Source: Sporosarcina sp. FSL K6-1508
GTDB lineage: Bacteria > Bacillota > Bacilli > Bacillales_A > Planococcaceae
Assembly: GCF_038007465.1 (NCBI RefSeq)
Contig: NZ_JBBOXF010000001.1
Span: 3,793,001 to 3,857,000 of the forward strand
Length of the DNA: 64,000 nt
Direction of reading: 5' to 3'
Shown: positions 38,012-47,027 of the stretch, piece after piece
How the letters are laid out: each line of letters begins with the position of its first letter
Numbering within the stretch: the stretch's first letter is position 1
Notes under the pieces: model-generated
The model's database searches: none
The model's input: only the letters and a program-made list of their open reading frames with translations
Told to the model about the DNA's origin: nothing
Position numbers and translations under genes: made by a program

Positions 38012-39196
38012 TTAAGCGTAGGAATGCAATCCTGCGATAATCAAGTTCACGGCAATCAAATTAAACATGATAATGACAAAACCGATAACCGCAAGCCACG
38101 CTGATTTTTCGCCTTCCCAACCACGTGATAAACGCAAGTGAAGGAATGCAGCATAGAATAACCAAGTGATAAGAGCCCAAACTTCCTTTGGATCCCATCC
38201 CCAGAACCTGGACCAAGCTTCATGCGCCCAGATCATAGCAAAAATGAGTGCGCCCAGTGTAAATACCGGGAAACCAATCATAACTGCGCGGTATCCAATT
38301 TCGTCCATCAACTGTGAATTCGCTTTTTTAGCAAAAGGTTGCAGTAACGCCGCAATTGGACGACGGAAAATGAGCCTAAGAATCAAGTAAAGAACAATCC
38401 CGCTTGCAACTGACCAGACGAACGTTGTCAACGTCTTCGCATTGACGATTGGTGGCATTTCAGCCCATGGTGTCATCGCGTCCGGTGTTAGCGATTCATA
38501 GCCAGACATTCCGAAAAGCGGAGGATAATTGTACTCAATTTTTGCAGACTGTTCATTTTTATCGATATAAGTAAATTCTGCTTCATAGCCTGTTAATTTA
38601 AACGTTGTCGAAGATAATACAAAACCGATTACTAGAATAAGCGTGAAAATAACCGCCTCTAGCCAGAAACGCTGTTTCGACTTTTTTGTCATGTCAATAT
38701 TCTTCAATAAGTAGATAAGTCCCGCTACAGCACTAATCGCGAGAATCGATTCACCAAGTGCGGCTGTAATTACATGAACTGTTAACCAGTAACTTTTCAG
38801 AGCCGGTATAAGTGGTGTGATTTCCTTCGGGAACATACTTGCATAGCCGATAATAATAATCGCAATCGGCAGAGCAAACAAGCCGAGTGATGGTGTTCTA
38901 TATAAGTAAAACAGTAGAATGAATGCTCCTACAAGCATCATCCCAAATGCTGTCGTAAATTCGAACATATTACTTACTGGTGCATGGCCTGATGCCATCC
39001 AGCGTGTTATGAAATAGCCGACATGGGTAATGAATCCGATGACCGTTATGGTAATCGCAATTTTCCCCCAACGGTTATTTTTATAAGATGCTTCAGATTT
39101 AGCGCCTTTCACCGCACCGCCAAAAAATAGTGTCGCAACAAGGTAGGCGATAAACGAAACAAAAAGCAGATTAGAGCTTAACGATGCTAGTCCCAT
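38012..39196 (-). CDS. resC: cytochrome c biogenesis protein ResC (CcsA-like)
   Basis: 394 residues with about eight membrane helices and the tryptophan-rich haem-handling motif W-G-W-D-P-K-E-V-W-A near residue 325. With ResB it forms the System II synthase that exports haem and joins it to apocytochrome c. It overlaps resB end to start. Confidence 0.95.
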   Translation of the reverse strand: MGLASLSSNLLFVSFIAYLVATLFFGGAVKGAKSEASYKNNRWGKIAITITVIGFITHVGYFITRWMASGHAPVSNMFEFTTAFGMMLVGAFILLFYLYRTPSLGLFALPIAIIIIGYASMFPKEITPLIPALKSYWLTVHVITAALGESILAISAVAGLIYLLKNIDMTKKSKQRFWLEAVIFTLILVIGFVLSSTTFKLTGYEAEFTYIDKNEQSAKIEYNYPPLFGMSGYESLTPDAMTPWAEMPPIVNAKTLTTFVWSVASGIVLYLILRLIFRRPIAALLQPFAKKANSQLMDEIGYRAVMIGFPVFTLGALIFAMIWAHEAWSRFWGWDPKEVWALITWLFYAAFLHLRLSRGWEGEKSAWLAVIGFVIIMFNLIAVNLIIAGLHSYA

Positions 39197-40845
39197 TATT
39201 CTTTGCCCACTTCCTTATCTTTCAAGTTAGCTTCCTTGTCTTGTCTGTCTTCATAAGAAGGTAAATTCGCAATATCCTTCACTTGATCCAGCTCTTTTTT
39301 CAAGGAAAACCAGTTCTTATTCGTATGTCCTGCCACTAGCAATTCATTGCCAGTTACTTTTTGAATCCAGATCCTTCTATGGTTCCAATACGACCCTTGC
39401 GAGACACCGATCATGAAGATAATCCCACCTAATAGAAGGAGATATAATGTTTTATCCTTACGTATTGTAAGCCCAGAAATATCTCGGGTTTCAGCACCGA
39501 GAAAATTCACTTTATAATCGTTGACTTCTGTTTCAAGTGTCTTTTTGATTGCGACAAAGCTCATTTCGCCATCTGGCTTAGCCGGTGTCACCATTTTAAA
39601 GATGAAAGCAGGGTTATTCGGTATCGGAGATTTCGATACTGGCTCCCCGTCTTCAATCCCGTCATAGTCCGGATAATAGTCACTCAGAACAACACGGGCT
39701 CCATTATCAAGCTTATATTCTCGTTCGGGATTAGTGAGATCCACCGTAAACTCTCCAAGTGATTTTTCTGTTGCTTTTTCGGTTAATTGGAAGGTCATCG
39801 TTTTTAATTCATCCAGTCGAAAATCCATTTGAAATACGTTAAATCCATCAAATTTCAACGGTTTATTGACGACGATTGAGTAGTCTTTCTCGAATTTCAG
39901 CTCTTCAGATCCCGGAAGGTCGCCCTCTTCTTCCTTATACAAAGCGACATCCGTTTGATAGTTTTTGGCGATTGCTCCCACACGTTCAAGAGCATCACCG
40001 AATACCTCATCAGCTTCCTCTTTTGTGTAATTTTCCATAATGAAAGCTTTACTTTCGAGATAATAACCTTCTGCCCCTGGAATGGCACGCGTTTCACCTT
40101 CGCGGATCCACATCGTTTCATCCACATAAAACCCGGGAATACCACGTAATAAAATGCCGAATAGAAAAATAATAAGACCTAAGTGATTGACGTAAGGACC
40201 CCATCTAGAAAAACGATTTTTCTCCGCAAGCAATGCTCCATTTTCCGTTTTCACATTGTAACGAAGTTCTTTCAGCTTCTCCTCGGCCTTAACAAGTGCA
40301 GCGTCTGGATCCTCGGATGGTCCTTCACCATAGATTCGTTGTTTCTTCATAAATGATGGATGCCGTTTCGTACGTTGCTTTTTCAATGATTTATAAAGCG
40401 GGATAACCCGGTCAACACTCGCAATGATGATGGACGTTCCCAGCATCCCGATTAGTGTGATGAACCACCAGCTATTATACATATCATGAAATCCCAACTT
40501 GTAATAAATCGTGCCTGCAAATCCGTAAAGTCGTTCGTAATAAGCTGCCAATTCCGCTTCACCTGACACAGGCACATACAGTTTCTGCGGAAAAATCGTG
40601 CCAATAGCAGCAGTTGTCAGAACGGCAACGATTATACTGATTCCTATTTTTACGCTCGAGAAGAAATTCCATATCTTATCAATAATTGACCGGTTATACG
40701 TCTGTGACCTCCTTGAAGAGCCTTCATAACGCATGTCAACAAGCTTACTTTCCTTCGCTTCTTCTGTTTGCGGTCTACCACATCGCTCACAAAGCACTGT
40801 GCCAAATGGATTCTCATGACCGCACTGGCATTTGATTTTGCTCAT
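39196..40845 (-). CDS. resB: cytochrome c biogenesis protein ResB
   Basis: 549 residues. An N-terminal zinc ribbon (C-Q-C-G-H-E-N-P and C-E-R-C-G-R-P) precedes three membrane helices, a large extracytoplasmic domain (about 240-455) and a fourth helix. Partner of ResC in haem attachment. The zinc ribbon is a feature I associate with Planococcaceae-type proteins; B. subtilis lacks such an obvious one, as I recall. Confidence 0.95.
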   Translation of the reverse strand: MSKIKCQCGHENPFGTVLCERCGRPQTEEAKESKLVDMRYEGSSRRSQTYNRSIIDKIWNFFSSVKIGISIIVAVLTTAAIGTIFPQKLYVPVSGEAELAAYYERLYGFAGTIYYKLGFHDMYNSWWFITLIGMLGTSIIIASVDRVIPLYKSLKKQRTKRHPSFMKKQRIYGEGPSEDPDAALVKAEEKLKELRYNVKTENGALLAEKNRFSRWGPYVNHLGLIIFLFGILLRGIPGFYVDETMWIREGETRAIPGAEGYYLESKAFIMENYTKEEADEVFGDALERVGAIAKNYQTDVALYKEEEGDLPGSEELKFEKDYSIVVNKPLKFDGFNVFQMDFRLDELKTMTFQLTEKATEKSLGEFTVDLTNPEREYKLDNGARVVLSDYYPDYDGIEDGEPVSKSPIPNNPAFIFKMVTPAKPDGEMSFVAIKKTLETEVNDYKVNFLGAETRDISGLTIRKDKTLYLLLLGGIIFMIGVSQGSYWNHRRIWIQKVTGNELLVAGHTNKNWFSLKKELDQVKDIANLPSYEDRQDKEANLKDKEVGKE

Positions 40846-40862
40846 TTTGGCTTTACTCCTTA

Positions 40863-41393
40863 TTAGGGTTGAATGCTTTCCATGAATTTAATGATTTCAT
40901 TTTCGGTCATTTCCCTAGTTATAATCTTTTCAATTTTGCCATCTTTATTAATGAGGTATGTAGCCGGAAGTATCCCGACATTATAGACCCCCATGACGCG
41001 TTTACCTTTATCGATTGCAATCGGGAATGTCAGACCGTATTGATCTCTAAACGTCTCAACTTTTAACCGCGGTTCCGCAATGTTAACGCTCAGTACATGG
41101 ACACCTTTTCCCTCAAACTCGTTGTATTGTCTTTCAATATAGGGCATTTCTTTTTTACAAGGTGGACACCAGGTTCCCCAAAAATTCAGGAAGACACCCT
41201 CACCTTTATAATCAGATAGCCGATGTTTATTGCCATCCAAATCAACGAGTTCAAAATTGGGTGCTTTGTCACCGACTGCCAACACTTTTACTTTATCTTT
41301 CGAAGCAATTGTATAAACGACTGCCGAAATGAGAAGTAACAGGACGATTGTCCTTATAATAAGACGCGTTTTCTTTTTACCCGCCTTAGCCAT
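40863..41393 (-). CDS. resA: thiol-disulfide oxidoreductase ResA
   Basis: 176 residues from MAKAGKKKTRLIIRTIVLLL (ATG at 41393; GGGGGC upstream). One N-terminal membrane anchor, then a thioredoxin fold with active site W-C-P-P-C. It reduces the haem-binding cysteines of apocytochrome c outside the membrane. First gene of resABC. Confidence 0.94.
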   Translation of the reverse strand: MAKAGKKKTRLIIRTIVLLLLISAVVYTIASKDKVKVLAVGDKAPNFELVDLDGNKHRLSDYKGEGVFLNFWGTWCPPCKKEMPYIERQYNEFEGKGVHVLSVNIAEPRLKVETFRDQYGLTFPIAIDKGKRVMGVYNVGILPATYLINKDGKIEKIITREMTENEIIKFMESIQP

Positions 41394-41431
41394 ACGCAAT
41401 GCCCCCTAACCATAAATAAGATCTGTCTTTC

Positions 41432-41458
41432 ATTATAACAAAAAGACCTTTGCAGTAA
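41432..41458 (-). promoter_or_regulatory. putative resABC promoter
   Basis: Minus strand TTACTG and TATAAT separated by 15 bp, about 40 bases before resA. The -10 is perfect, the spacing is short, so activation (for example by ResD) may be needed. Confidence 0.45.
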
Positions 41459-41497
41459 CGCGCCATAATTGAAGGGATTGTGAACAATTATTCGGAA

Positions 41498-42229
41498 TCA
41501 GCCTATTTTACCCGTTTCTGCAAGAACACGTAATTGCTTCACTTCATGTTTTGTTAATTCTCGTGCTTCTCCGGCATTTAATCCGTGCGTCGTTATATTA
41601 CCGAATGATTCTCTACGAAGCTTTTGGACAGGGCACCCGATTGCCTCGAACATGCGGCGTACTTGTCGGTTTTTGCCTTCATGAATTGTAATTTCGATAA
41701 GTGCAGTGCCGGCTTTCTTATCAACCGTCTGCATTTTCACATGTGCAGGGGCAGTTTTGCCGTCTTCCAAGTCAATTCCATGTTCAAGCTTGCGCAGCGC
41801 TTCCCGATCAGGAATACCTTTTACTTTTGCGATATACTTTTTCTTAATACCAAATTTCGGGTGTGTCATCAAGTATGAGAAATCACCATCATTTGTCATG
41901 ATGATCACGCCAGACGTATCATAGTCAAGACGTCCAACCGGGAAAATCCGTTGTTCAATTTGCGGAAACAGGTCTAATACTGTTTTCCTTCCTTTCTCGT
42001 CATCGACTGTCGAAATTATCCCTCGCGGCTTATATAATAGATAATATACGTAAGTTTCTTTGACGAGCTGGACGCCTTCAACTTCTACGCGATCCGAACT
42101 GGATACTTTTGTACCGAGTTCTGTTACAACTACCCCGTTCACTTTCACTTTTCCATCAACAATCAATGTTTCTGATTTTCTGCGTGATGCGACTCCTGCT
42201 TGTGCTAACACCTTCTGTAATCTTTCCAT
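41498..42229 (-). CDS. rluB: 23S rRNA pseudouridine synthase RluB
   Basis: 243 residues from MERLQKVLAQAGVASRR behind GGGGTGA. S4 RNA-binding domain 1-60; catalytic G-R-L-D-Y-D-T-S-G with the active Asp near residue 101. It isomerises a uridine in helix 90 region of 23S rRNA. Position between dacB and resA agrees with B. subtilis except that spmAB are absent. Confidence 0.93.
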   Translation of the reverse strand: MERLQKVLAQAGVASRRKSETLIVDGKVKVNGVVVTELGTKVSSSDRVEVEGVQLVKETYVYYLLYKPRGIISTVDDEKGRKTVLDLFPQIEQRIFPVGRLDYDTSGVIIMTNDGDFSYLMTHPKFGIKKKYIAKVKGIPDREALRKLEHGIDLEDGKTAPAHVKMQTVDKKAGTALIEITIHEGKNRQVRRMFEAIGCPVQKLRRESFGNITTHGLNAGEARELTKHEVKQLRVLAETGKIG

Positions 42230-42280
42230 CAAGTCACCCCATCTTCATTCTGTAAAAAATTATGTCACACTTTGTTGCAA

Positions 42281-42316
42281 ATGAAAAGAAGACTGACCTA
42301 TATAGCGTCAGTCTTC
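42281..42316 (-). terminator. terminator after the scpA-scpB-dacB operon
   Basis: GAAGACTGAC and GTCAGTCTTC are perfect 10-bp arms (42288-42297, 42307-42316), followed on the minus strand by TTTTCATTT. The adjacent gap to 42393 holds nothing else visible. Confidence 0.85.
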
Positions 42317-42392
42317 CTGAAAACGTCACAATTCAATTTTCACTATTAATAATCGCTTGATTTTAGCTATTCTTTTTGTCAACGAACTAAAT

Positions 42393-43394
42393 TCATTGTT
42401 TTATGAGTATTTCCTTCGAAATAAGTGGTTCGTTATCTAAAGATACCGTCCACACCCCCGTACTCCGCTCATTTTTACCGCGAGGAATTCGGATGACATT
42501 CGATAACTGAGCTTTCTCACCTTTTTTCAGTAATAGACGGATAGGCTCTTTCAGTTCTCCTTCTACGCCGGGAAGAATATCATAAGCCCCTTTTCTTGCA
42601 ACCGTCACCATGTTGAAGTTGGAAAACACTTTATTCGCCAAGGTTTTATGTGTATTCCAGTCATCCCCATCATTTAATGTAACCACGATGATGTTTTTAC
42701 CGTCTTTTTCGAAATAAGTTGCAAGTGTCCTTCCAGCAGCTTTTGTAAAACCAGTTTTCCCTGCAATCGCGGTCGGCTCGGAATGGATGAGGCGGTGTTT
42801 ATTCCGCCAGCTATAGGCCTGATCCTTGCCCTGATAACTATGATTTTTCGTCATAGCAATTTTACGGAACTTATCGTTTTCCATCGCAAAGTGGAGCATA
42901 AGAGCAGTTTCATATGCAGTAGACAAGTGACGTTCATCATGCAGACCCGATGGATTTGTAAAGACAGTGTCATTCAATCCGTATATAAGCGCCTTTTCAT
43001 TCATCAAGTCCACGAATCCGTCCAACGAGCCGCCTGCCTGTTCTGCTAACGCTTGTGCGGCATCATTTCCTGACCGTAGCATAAGTCCATGGAGTAGCGC
43101 GTCTGCAGCGAGTGTCTCCCCTTGTTTCAAATAAAGGGATGATCCTTCTGCTGATGCGGCTTGCGGCGAAATAGTGATATCTCCAGACTGTGTACCACTT
43201 TCAATGAATGTTAACGCAGTCCAGATTTTTGTTAGACTAGCAATCGGCAGTCTAACATTTTCATTATGACCATCCAAGAGTCTACCCGTATCTGCGTCAA
43301 TAACAGCCCATGCTTGGCCGGACGCTGCGACTTCTTTCAAACCTCCGCCAACTAGTAACGAGAAAAAAAGGACAATGATTACAGCCCGTTTCAA
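42393..43394 (-). CDS. dacB: D-alanyl-D-alanine carboxypeptidase (DacB/DacF-like)
   Basis: 333 residues with signal peptide (M-K-R-A-V-I-I-V-L-F-F-S-L-L, cleavage near A-S-G). Serine peptidase S11 motifs: S-L-T-K (nucleophile Ser near residue 52), S-G-N and K-T-G. It trims pentapeptides in cell-wall or spore cortex peptidoglycan. Symbol given from synteny with B. subtilis dacB; DacF is an alternative. Start overlaps the scpB stop by 4 nt. Confidence 0.85.
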   Translation of the reverse strand: MKRAVIIVLFFSLLVGGGLKEVAASGQAWAVIDADTGRLLDGHNENVRLPIASLTKIWTALTFIESGTQSGDITISPQAASAEGSSLYLKQGETLAADALLHGLMLRSGNDAAQALAEQAGGSLDGFVDLMNEKALIYGLNDTVFTNPSGLHDERHLSTAYETALMLHFAMENDKFRKIAMTKNHSYQGKDQAYSWRNKHRLIHSEPTAIAGKTGFTKAAGRTLATYFEKDGKNIIVVTLNDGDDWNTHKTLANKVFSNFNMVTVARKGAYDILPGVEGELKEPIRLLLKKGEKAQLSNVIRIPRGKNERSTGVWTVSLDNEPLISKEILIKQ

Positions 43395-44002
43395 GAAAGG
43401 TTTCCTCCTCCATCATTTTCTATCGCAAACGCTTCTTGGAATTGTGTCATGAACAAATCAGTTTCAATCGTTTCCCCCTCCTCTTCCTGTGAAAGGGGTG
43501 GTAATCCATCCAGTGACTCCAATCCGAAACGGTCAAGGAATAAATCCGTCGTGCCATACAAAATTGCTCGTCCACTTCCTTCAGAGCGTCCTTTTTCCAT
43601 TATGAGCCCTTTGGCAATCAGCGTGTTAACTGGTCCTTCTGATTTAACACCCCTGAGATCATCAATTTCAACACGCGTTACAGGTTGTCTATAAGCGATA
43701 ATCGCAAGTACTTCAAGGGAAGCTTGTGTCATGGATTTCGGGGACGGATTTTCCAACAATCGTTTAATATCTTCTGCAAATTCCGTCTTCGTTACTAGTC
43801 GTAGCGCTCCTCCGAATTGTTTCAGCGTTATACCACTCGCTTTGCGTTGTTCATAACTTATGCGCAACACATCAATTGCCTCTGCCACTTCAGATTCTTT
43901 ACATTCAGTCAGGGATATTAACTGCTTAACGGTCAATCCTTCATCCCCCACTATGAATAAAAAACTTTCAATCATCCCGGGCAAACGATCTTCAATTTCC
44001 AT
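43391..44002 (-). CDS. scpB: segregation and condensation protein B
   Basis: 203 residues, two winged helices, with N-P-S-P-K-S-M-T-Q-A-S-L-E-V-L-A-I and R-Q-P-V-T-R-V-E-I-D typical of ScpB. It works with ScpA and SMC in chromosome condensation. An acidic C-terminal extension follows. One base separates it from scpA. Confidence 0.96.
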   Translation of the reverse strand: MEIEDRLPGMIESFLFIVGDEGLTVKQLISLTECKESEVAEAIDVLRISYEQRKASGITLKQFGGALRLVTKTEFAEDIKRLLENPSPKSMTQASLEVLAIIAYRQPVTRVEIDDLRGVKSEGPVNTLIAKGLIMEKGRSEGSGRAILYGTTDLFLDRFGLESLDGLPPLSQEEEGETIETDLFMTQFQEAFAIENDGGGNLS

Positions 44003-44003
44003 T

Positions 44004-44753
44004 TCACACTTCCTCCCGTCGGAATGACACTGTTAGTTCTTCAAAATTACTAGCCTGTTTAACAATGATATCCCGCCGTTTCATTAACTCAAGCAAAGAT
44101 AAAAAGGTTATGACTAAATCTGTTGTCTCTCCCCTTTCAAACAGGGAATGAAACTCACATTTGCCGCCGCCCCTTTCTAGCATTGCCATAATTTCATCCA
44201 TTTTTTCACTGACGGACACTTCTGTTTTCGATATACTGGCCGTCATTGGCGCTTTCAAGCGTTTTCTATTCAGCATCTTTTGAAATGCACCAATCAAATC
44301 GAAAACGTTCAAACTTTCATCCGACTCACTCCCCACAATTTCACCAAACTCCGTAAGATCTTCGGGCGGTTTAGTAAAATGACCGGATCGTACATCGGCA
44401 GATTCCTTCAGACTAATTGCCGCCTCCTTATACTTCTTATATTCAATTAGACGTGCAACCAGCTCATCACGCGGATCGTCTTCAGTGTCAAAGTCGAAAT
44501 CGTCATCGAATTCTTCCCCTTCATGTACTGGCAGAAGCATTTTGCTCTTAATTTCTATAAGCGTGGCTGCCAAAACAAGGTATTCGCTCAATTCATCCAA
44601 TTGTAGTACGCGCATCGCTTGAAGGTGTTCTATGTACTGCCCTGTCAATTCCGCCATCGGAATATCGTATATATCAATTTCAAGTCGGTTGATTAAATGC
44701 AATAATAGATCTAGTGGCCCTTCAAAAGCCTCTAATTTCACTTGATATGTCAT
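44004..44753 (-). CDS. scpA: segregation and condensation protein A
   Basis: 249 residues: F-E-G-P-L-D-L-L-L-H-L-I near the start and winged helix at the end (F-L-S-L-L-E-L-M-K). The kleisin subunit that bridges SMC heads. Divergent from the DUF309 gene, whose start lies 46 bases away, so promoters overlap. Confidence 0.96.
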   Translation of the reverse strand: MTYQVKLEAFEGPLDLLLHLINRLEIDIYDIPMAELTGQYIEHLQAMRVLQLDELSEYLVLAATLIEIKSKMLLPVHEGEEFDDDFDFDTEDDPRDELVARLIEYKKYKEAAISLKESADVRSGHFTKPPEDLTEFGEIVGSESDESLNVFDLIGAFQKMLNRKRLKAPMTASISKTEVSVSEKMDEIMAMLERGGGKCEFHSLFERGETTDLVITFLSLLELMKRRDIIVKQASNFEELTVSFRREEV

Positions 44754-44799
44754 TCTGTGACACCTACCTATCTTTAAGACTATGGAAAGGACTGATTAC

Positions 44800-45312
44800 A
44801 TGCATCCGTATCATCATCCGCTGTTCGTAAATTTTATTGTTTATTTCAATAGGAATCAAGATTATTTTGAATGCCACGAAGTACTGGAGGAGTATTGGAA
44901 GTCTATTCCTGACAGCGATAAAGATCACCCGTTGACAGCCTATATCCTCCTTGCGACAGGAATGTATCATTGGCGTAGAGGCAATAAACCAGGAGCATCC
45001 CGTACACTTAACAAAGCAATGACAAAGTTTCCGACTTTCCTTGCTAACTACCCTAAATACACGGAAGAAATTGATTTTGACCAATTAGTTTACGATGTTA
45101 CAAAAGCAGTCAACCGTTTGGAGCAAGATCTGCCATTCGAATCGTTCCCCATCACTATCCTATCAGCTAACGTTACTGACCTGGCTAGTAAGTTGGAACA
45201 ATCTATGACACTTCTACCATTCGGCAGTGATGCTGTCATTCATAAACATATGCTCAGAGACCGCACTGATATTCTTCGGGAACGCGAAGAAAAGAAGAAG
45301 GGCAGACGTTAA
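44800..45312 (+). CDS. ypuF: DUF309 protein (YpuF-like)
   Basis: 170 residues from MHPYHHPLFVNFIVYFNRNQ behind GGAAAGGAC; an ATG at 44782 lacks a site. The DUF309 mark F-E-C-H-E-V-L-E-E-Y-W is clear, then helical repeats. Function unknown. It is the last host gene before prophage P2. Confidence 0.85.
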   Translation: MHPYHHPLFVNFIVYFNRNQDYFECHEVLEEYWKSIPDSDKDHPLTAYILLATGMYHWRRGNKPGASRTLNKAMTKFPTFLANYPKYTEEIDFDQLVYDVTKAVNRLEQDLPFESFPITILSANVTDLASKLEQSMTLLPFGSDAVIHKHMLRDRTDILREREEKKKGRR

Positions 45313-45483
45313 TTAGTCTATACAAGTAGTTAGTTAAACTTATGATAGCATGTGCAAACCTTTACTTGTAAGGCTTTACGCTAACATCGGAATCTTAAGT
45401 TAGTTTATACATTTACTCTTTTGTTACCATAAATGTTACCACTCAGCAGCCGCTTTCCTTTATATAGAAGGTGGCTGTTTTAT
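45313..45483. other. left end of prophage P2, attachment region
   Basis: 171 bases between ypuF and the first P2 gene. It holds TGTTACC-ATAAA-TGTTACC (about 45422-45440), integrase-arm-like tandem repeats, TACAAGTA/TACTTGTA, and a plus-strand terminator-like AGCC...AAGG-T-GGCT-GTTTTATTT. No integrase is here, so it should be at the other end of P2 beyond 64,000. Core sequence not identifiable from one end. Confidence 0.5.
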
Positions 45484-46383
45484 TTACCACAAAAGCCAGT
45501 TCTCGATAGTTGGTTTACTACTCCTATATTGTGGACGATCATCACGCTCAACTAACCAATTGTAGAACGGCACAGGACGCACATTTGAAGCCTTGTCCTC
45601 CACAGATGACGTATCAACCTCCATATTACTCCTACGCTCTACAAACTTGCTGTGTGCCCCTTTATACACCGCTCGTAATGTAGTCGATATCGTAAGTATT
45701 CCTTCATTAATATCACGTACAATATTCAACAAAACATCTTTAGCACGAACGAAATCACGCGCATCATTTATTTCAGATGACAATACAACTTTGTGCAGCT
45801 CATCCTTCAATTCATCTTTCATTGGCAATGAGTGCATGAAATCAAACAGCGCTACTTGCCAGTCGTTCATGTACTCTTTTTTCTCTTCAGCTTGCAAAGC
45901 TAATTCGTCCCCGACGCTTATAATATTATTTGCTTGTTTAGAACTTAAAAGATTAAAAGATTCTAGTGATTGATTCTCAGATTGTGGAGGACTAGCCACG
46001 TCGTTATTGACCTCATCGACTGTCGTCCGTTGAGACACTTCCGATGGGACATTATTATCAAAAGGTAAAATTTTATAGATGCTAGCCCCTTTGATTCCAT
46101 TTAACTTTGTACCAGGTACTTTTTCGATGATGCCTAGTTCGGCCAACTTTTTAATTGATCGATATACCGTCTTAGTAGAAACACCAACTTGATCCGCAAT
46201 TGTTTCAGCTTTTAAATGTGAGGCTCCTGGATACATTAATGAACGTGAGGCGAGCTTGAAAACGATGGCACGTTCTGATTCTGTTAAATTGAAGTAATGT
46301 GCTGCAATGTGGTCCTCCACACTCTTGTCCATATCTGCTACTGATTCAAATGTTGCGTATGCTGATAAATATTCAAATACCAT
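45484..46383 (-). CDS. helix-turn-helix protein at the P2 end
   Basis: 299 residues from MVFEYLSAYATFESVADMDK behind AGGTGA. A winged helix of the HTH_36 type over residues 30-105 (L-T-E-S-E-R-A-I-V-F-K-L-A-S-R, T-I-A-D-Q-V-G-V-S-T-K-T-V-Y). The middle is polar and the end aromatic (W-L-V-E-R-D-D-R-P). Similar proteins lie near prophage ends and plasmid replication genes of Bacillales. Role unknown; a regulator or replication-type protein. Confidence 0.65.
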   Translation of the reverse strand: MVFEYLSAYATFESVADMDKSVEDHIAAHYFNLTESERAIVFKLASRSLMYPGASHLKAETIADQVGVSTKTVYRSIKKLAELGIIEKVPGTKLNGIKGASIYKILPFDNNVPSEVSQRTTVDEVNNDVASPPQSENQSLESFNLLSSKQANNIISVGDELALQAEEKKEYMNDWQVALFDFMHSLPMKDELKDELHKVVLSSEINDARDFVRAKDVLLNIVRDINEGILTISTTLRAVYKGAHSKFVERRSNMEVDTSSVEDKASNVRPVPFYNWLVERDDRPQYRSSKPTIENWLLW

Positions 46384-46418
46384 CGTTCTCACCTCGCTTT
46401 CTGTTCCGATTAAATTAT

Positions 46419-46559
46419 TTAAGTAGTTCCTAATAAAATTTTTCCGTTAATAATTTCAATCCACATATGGTCTGTAGAATAGCCTGCAATTACAAGTTCG
46501 ACAGTCATTTTCTTGTCTTCTACTTCCTCTAGCATTTCTATTAACTCTTCCACTGTCAT
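46419..46559 (-). CDS. small phage protein, 46 residues
   Basis: MTVEELIEMLEEVEDKKMTV, a helix then a beta pair (E-L-V-I-A-G-Y-S-T). GGGGATGGAGAG precedes the start. It stands divergent from the Xre gene. Not recognised. Confidence 0.6.
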   Translation of the reverse strand: MTVEELIEMLEEVEDKKMTVELVIAGYSTDHMWIEIINGKILLGTT

Positions 46560-46594
46560 TTTCTCTCCATCCCCTTTTAATTCATATTTTTATT

Positions 46595-46683
46595 AACATG
46601 TCGTTATGTCGTTATACACATATTAGTACTTAAATATCGATATGTCAACAATTAGTTTACATATAGCGATATGGTGATATAAT
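46595..46683 (+). promoter_or_regulatory. promoter and palindromes before the P2 Xre gene
   Basis: TTTACA (46656-46661) and TATAAT (46678-46683) with 16-bp spacing. Over and upstream of it are CATAT-AGCG-ATATG, ATATCGATAT and a doubled ATGTCGTT, likely binding sites for the adjacent Xre protein. Confidence 0.6.
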
Positions 46684-46720
46684 GGAATTAAGAGTTAAGT
46701 TATAGAAGGAGGCGAGGGAT

Positions 46721-46930
46721 TTGGAGATACGCTTCAAATTGAAAGAAGTCTTGAATGAACGAGGGATTACGCAAAAGGATTTAGCAGAACGAACGGGGTT
46801 GCGAGCTAACGCAATAAGTGAAATGGTGAATAACCAACGTTCTACTATTAATAGAGAACATGCAGCTATTGTAGCGAACGCATTAGAAATCACTGATATG
46901 AATACCCTTTTCAAGTTTGACGACAGATAA
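46721..46930 (+). CDS. small Xre-family regulator, P2
   Basis: 69 residues from TTG behind GAAGGAGGCGAG. Helix-turn-helix I-T-Q-K-D-L-A-E-R-T-G-L then A-I-S-E-M-V-N-N-Q. Short, single-domain, like YozG/YvaO-type regulators. It probably controls itself and the membrane gene downstream. Confidence 0.8.
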   Translation: MEIRFKLKEVLNERGITQKDLAERTGLRANAISEMVNNQRSTINREHAAIVANALEITDMNTLFKFDDR

Positions 46931-47027
46931 CTAATCACAGTTGTCTGTTTATCTTTTGCCCACATATAGCCAATTTCTACAATGTGTCGTACTATTGAAC
47001 TATCACATATCAATAGGAGGTTTGTAA

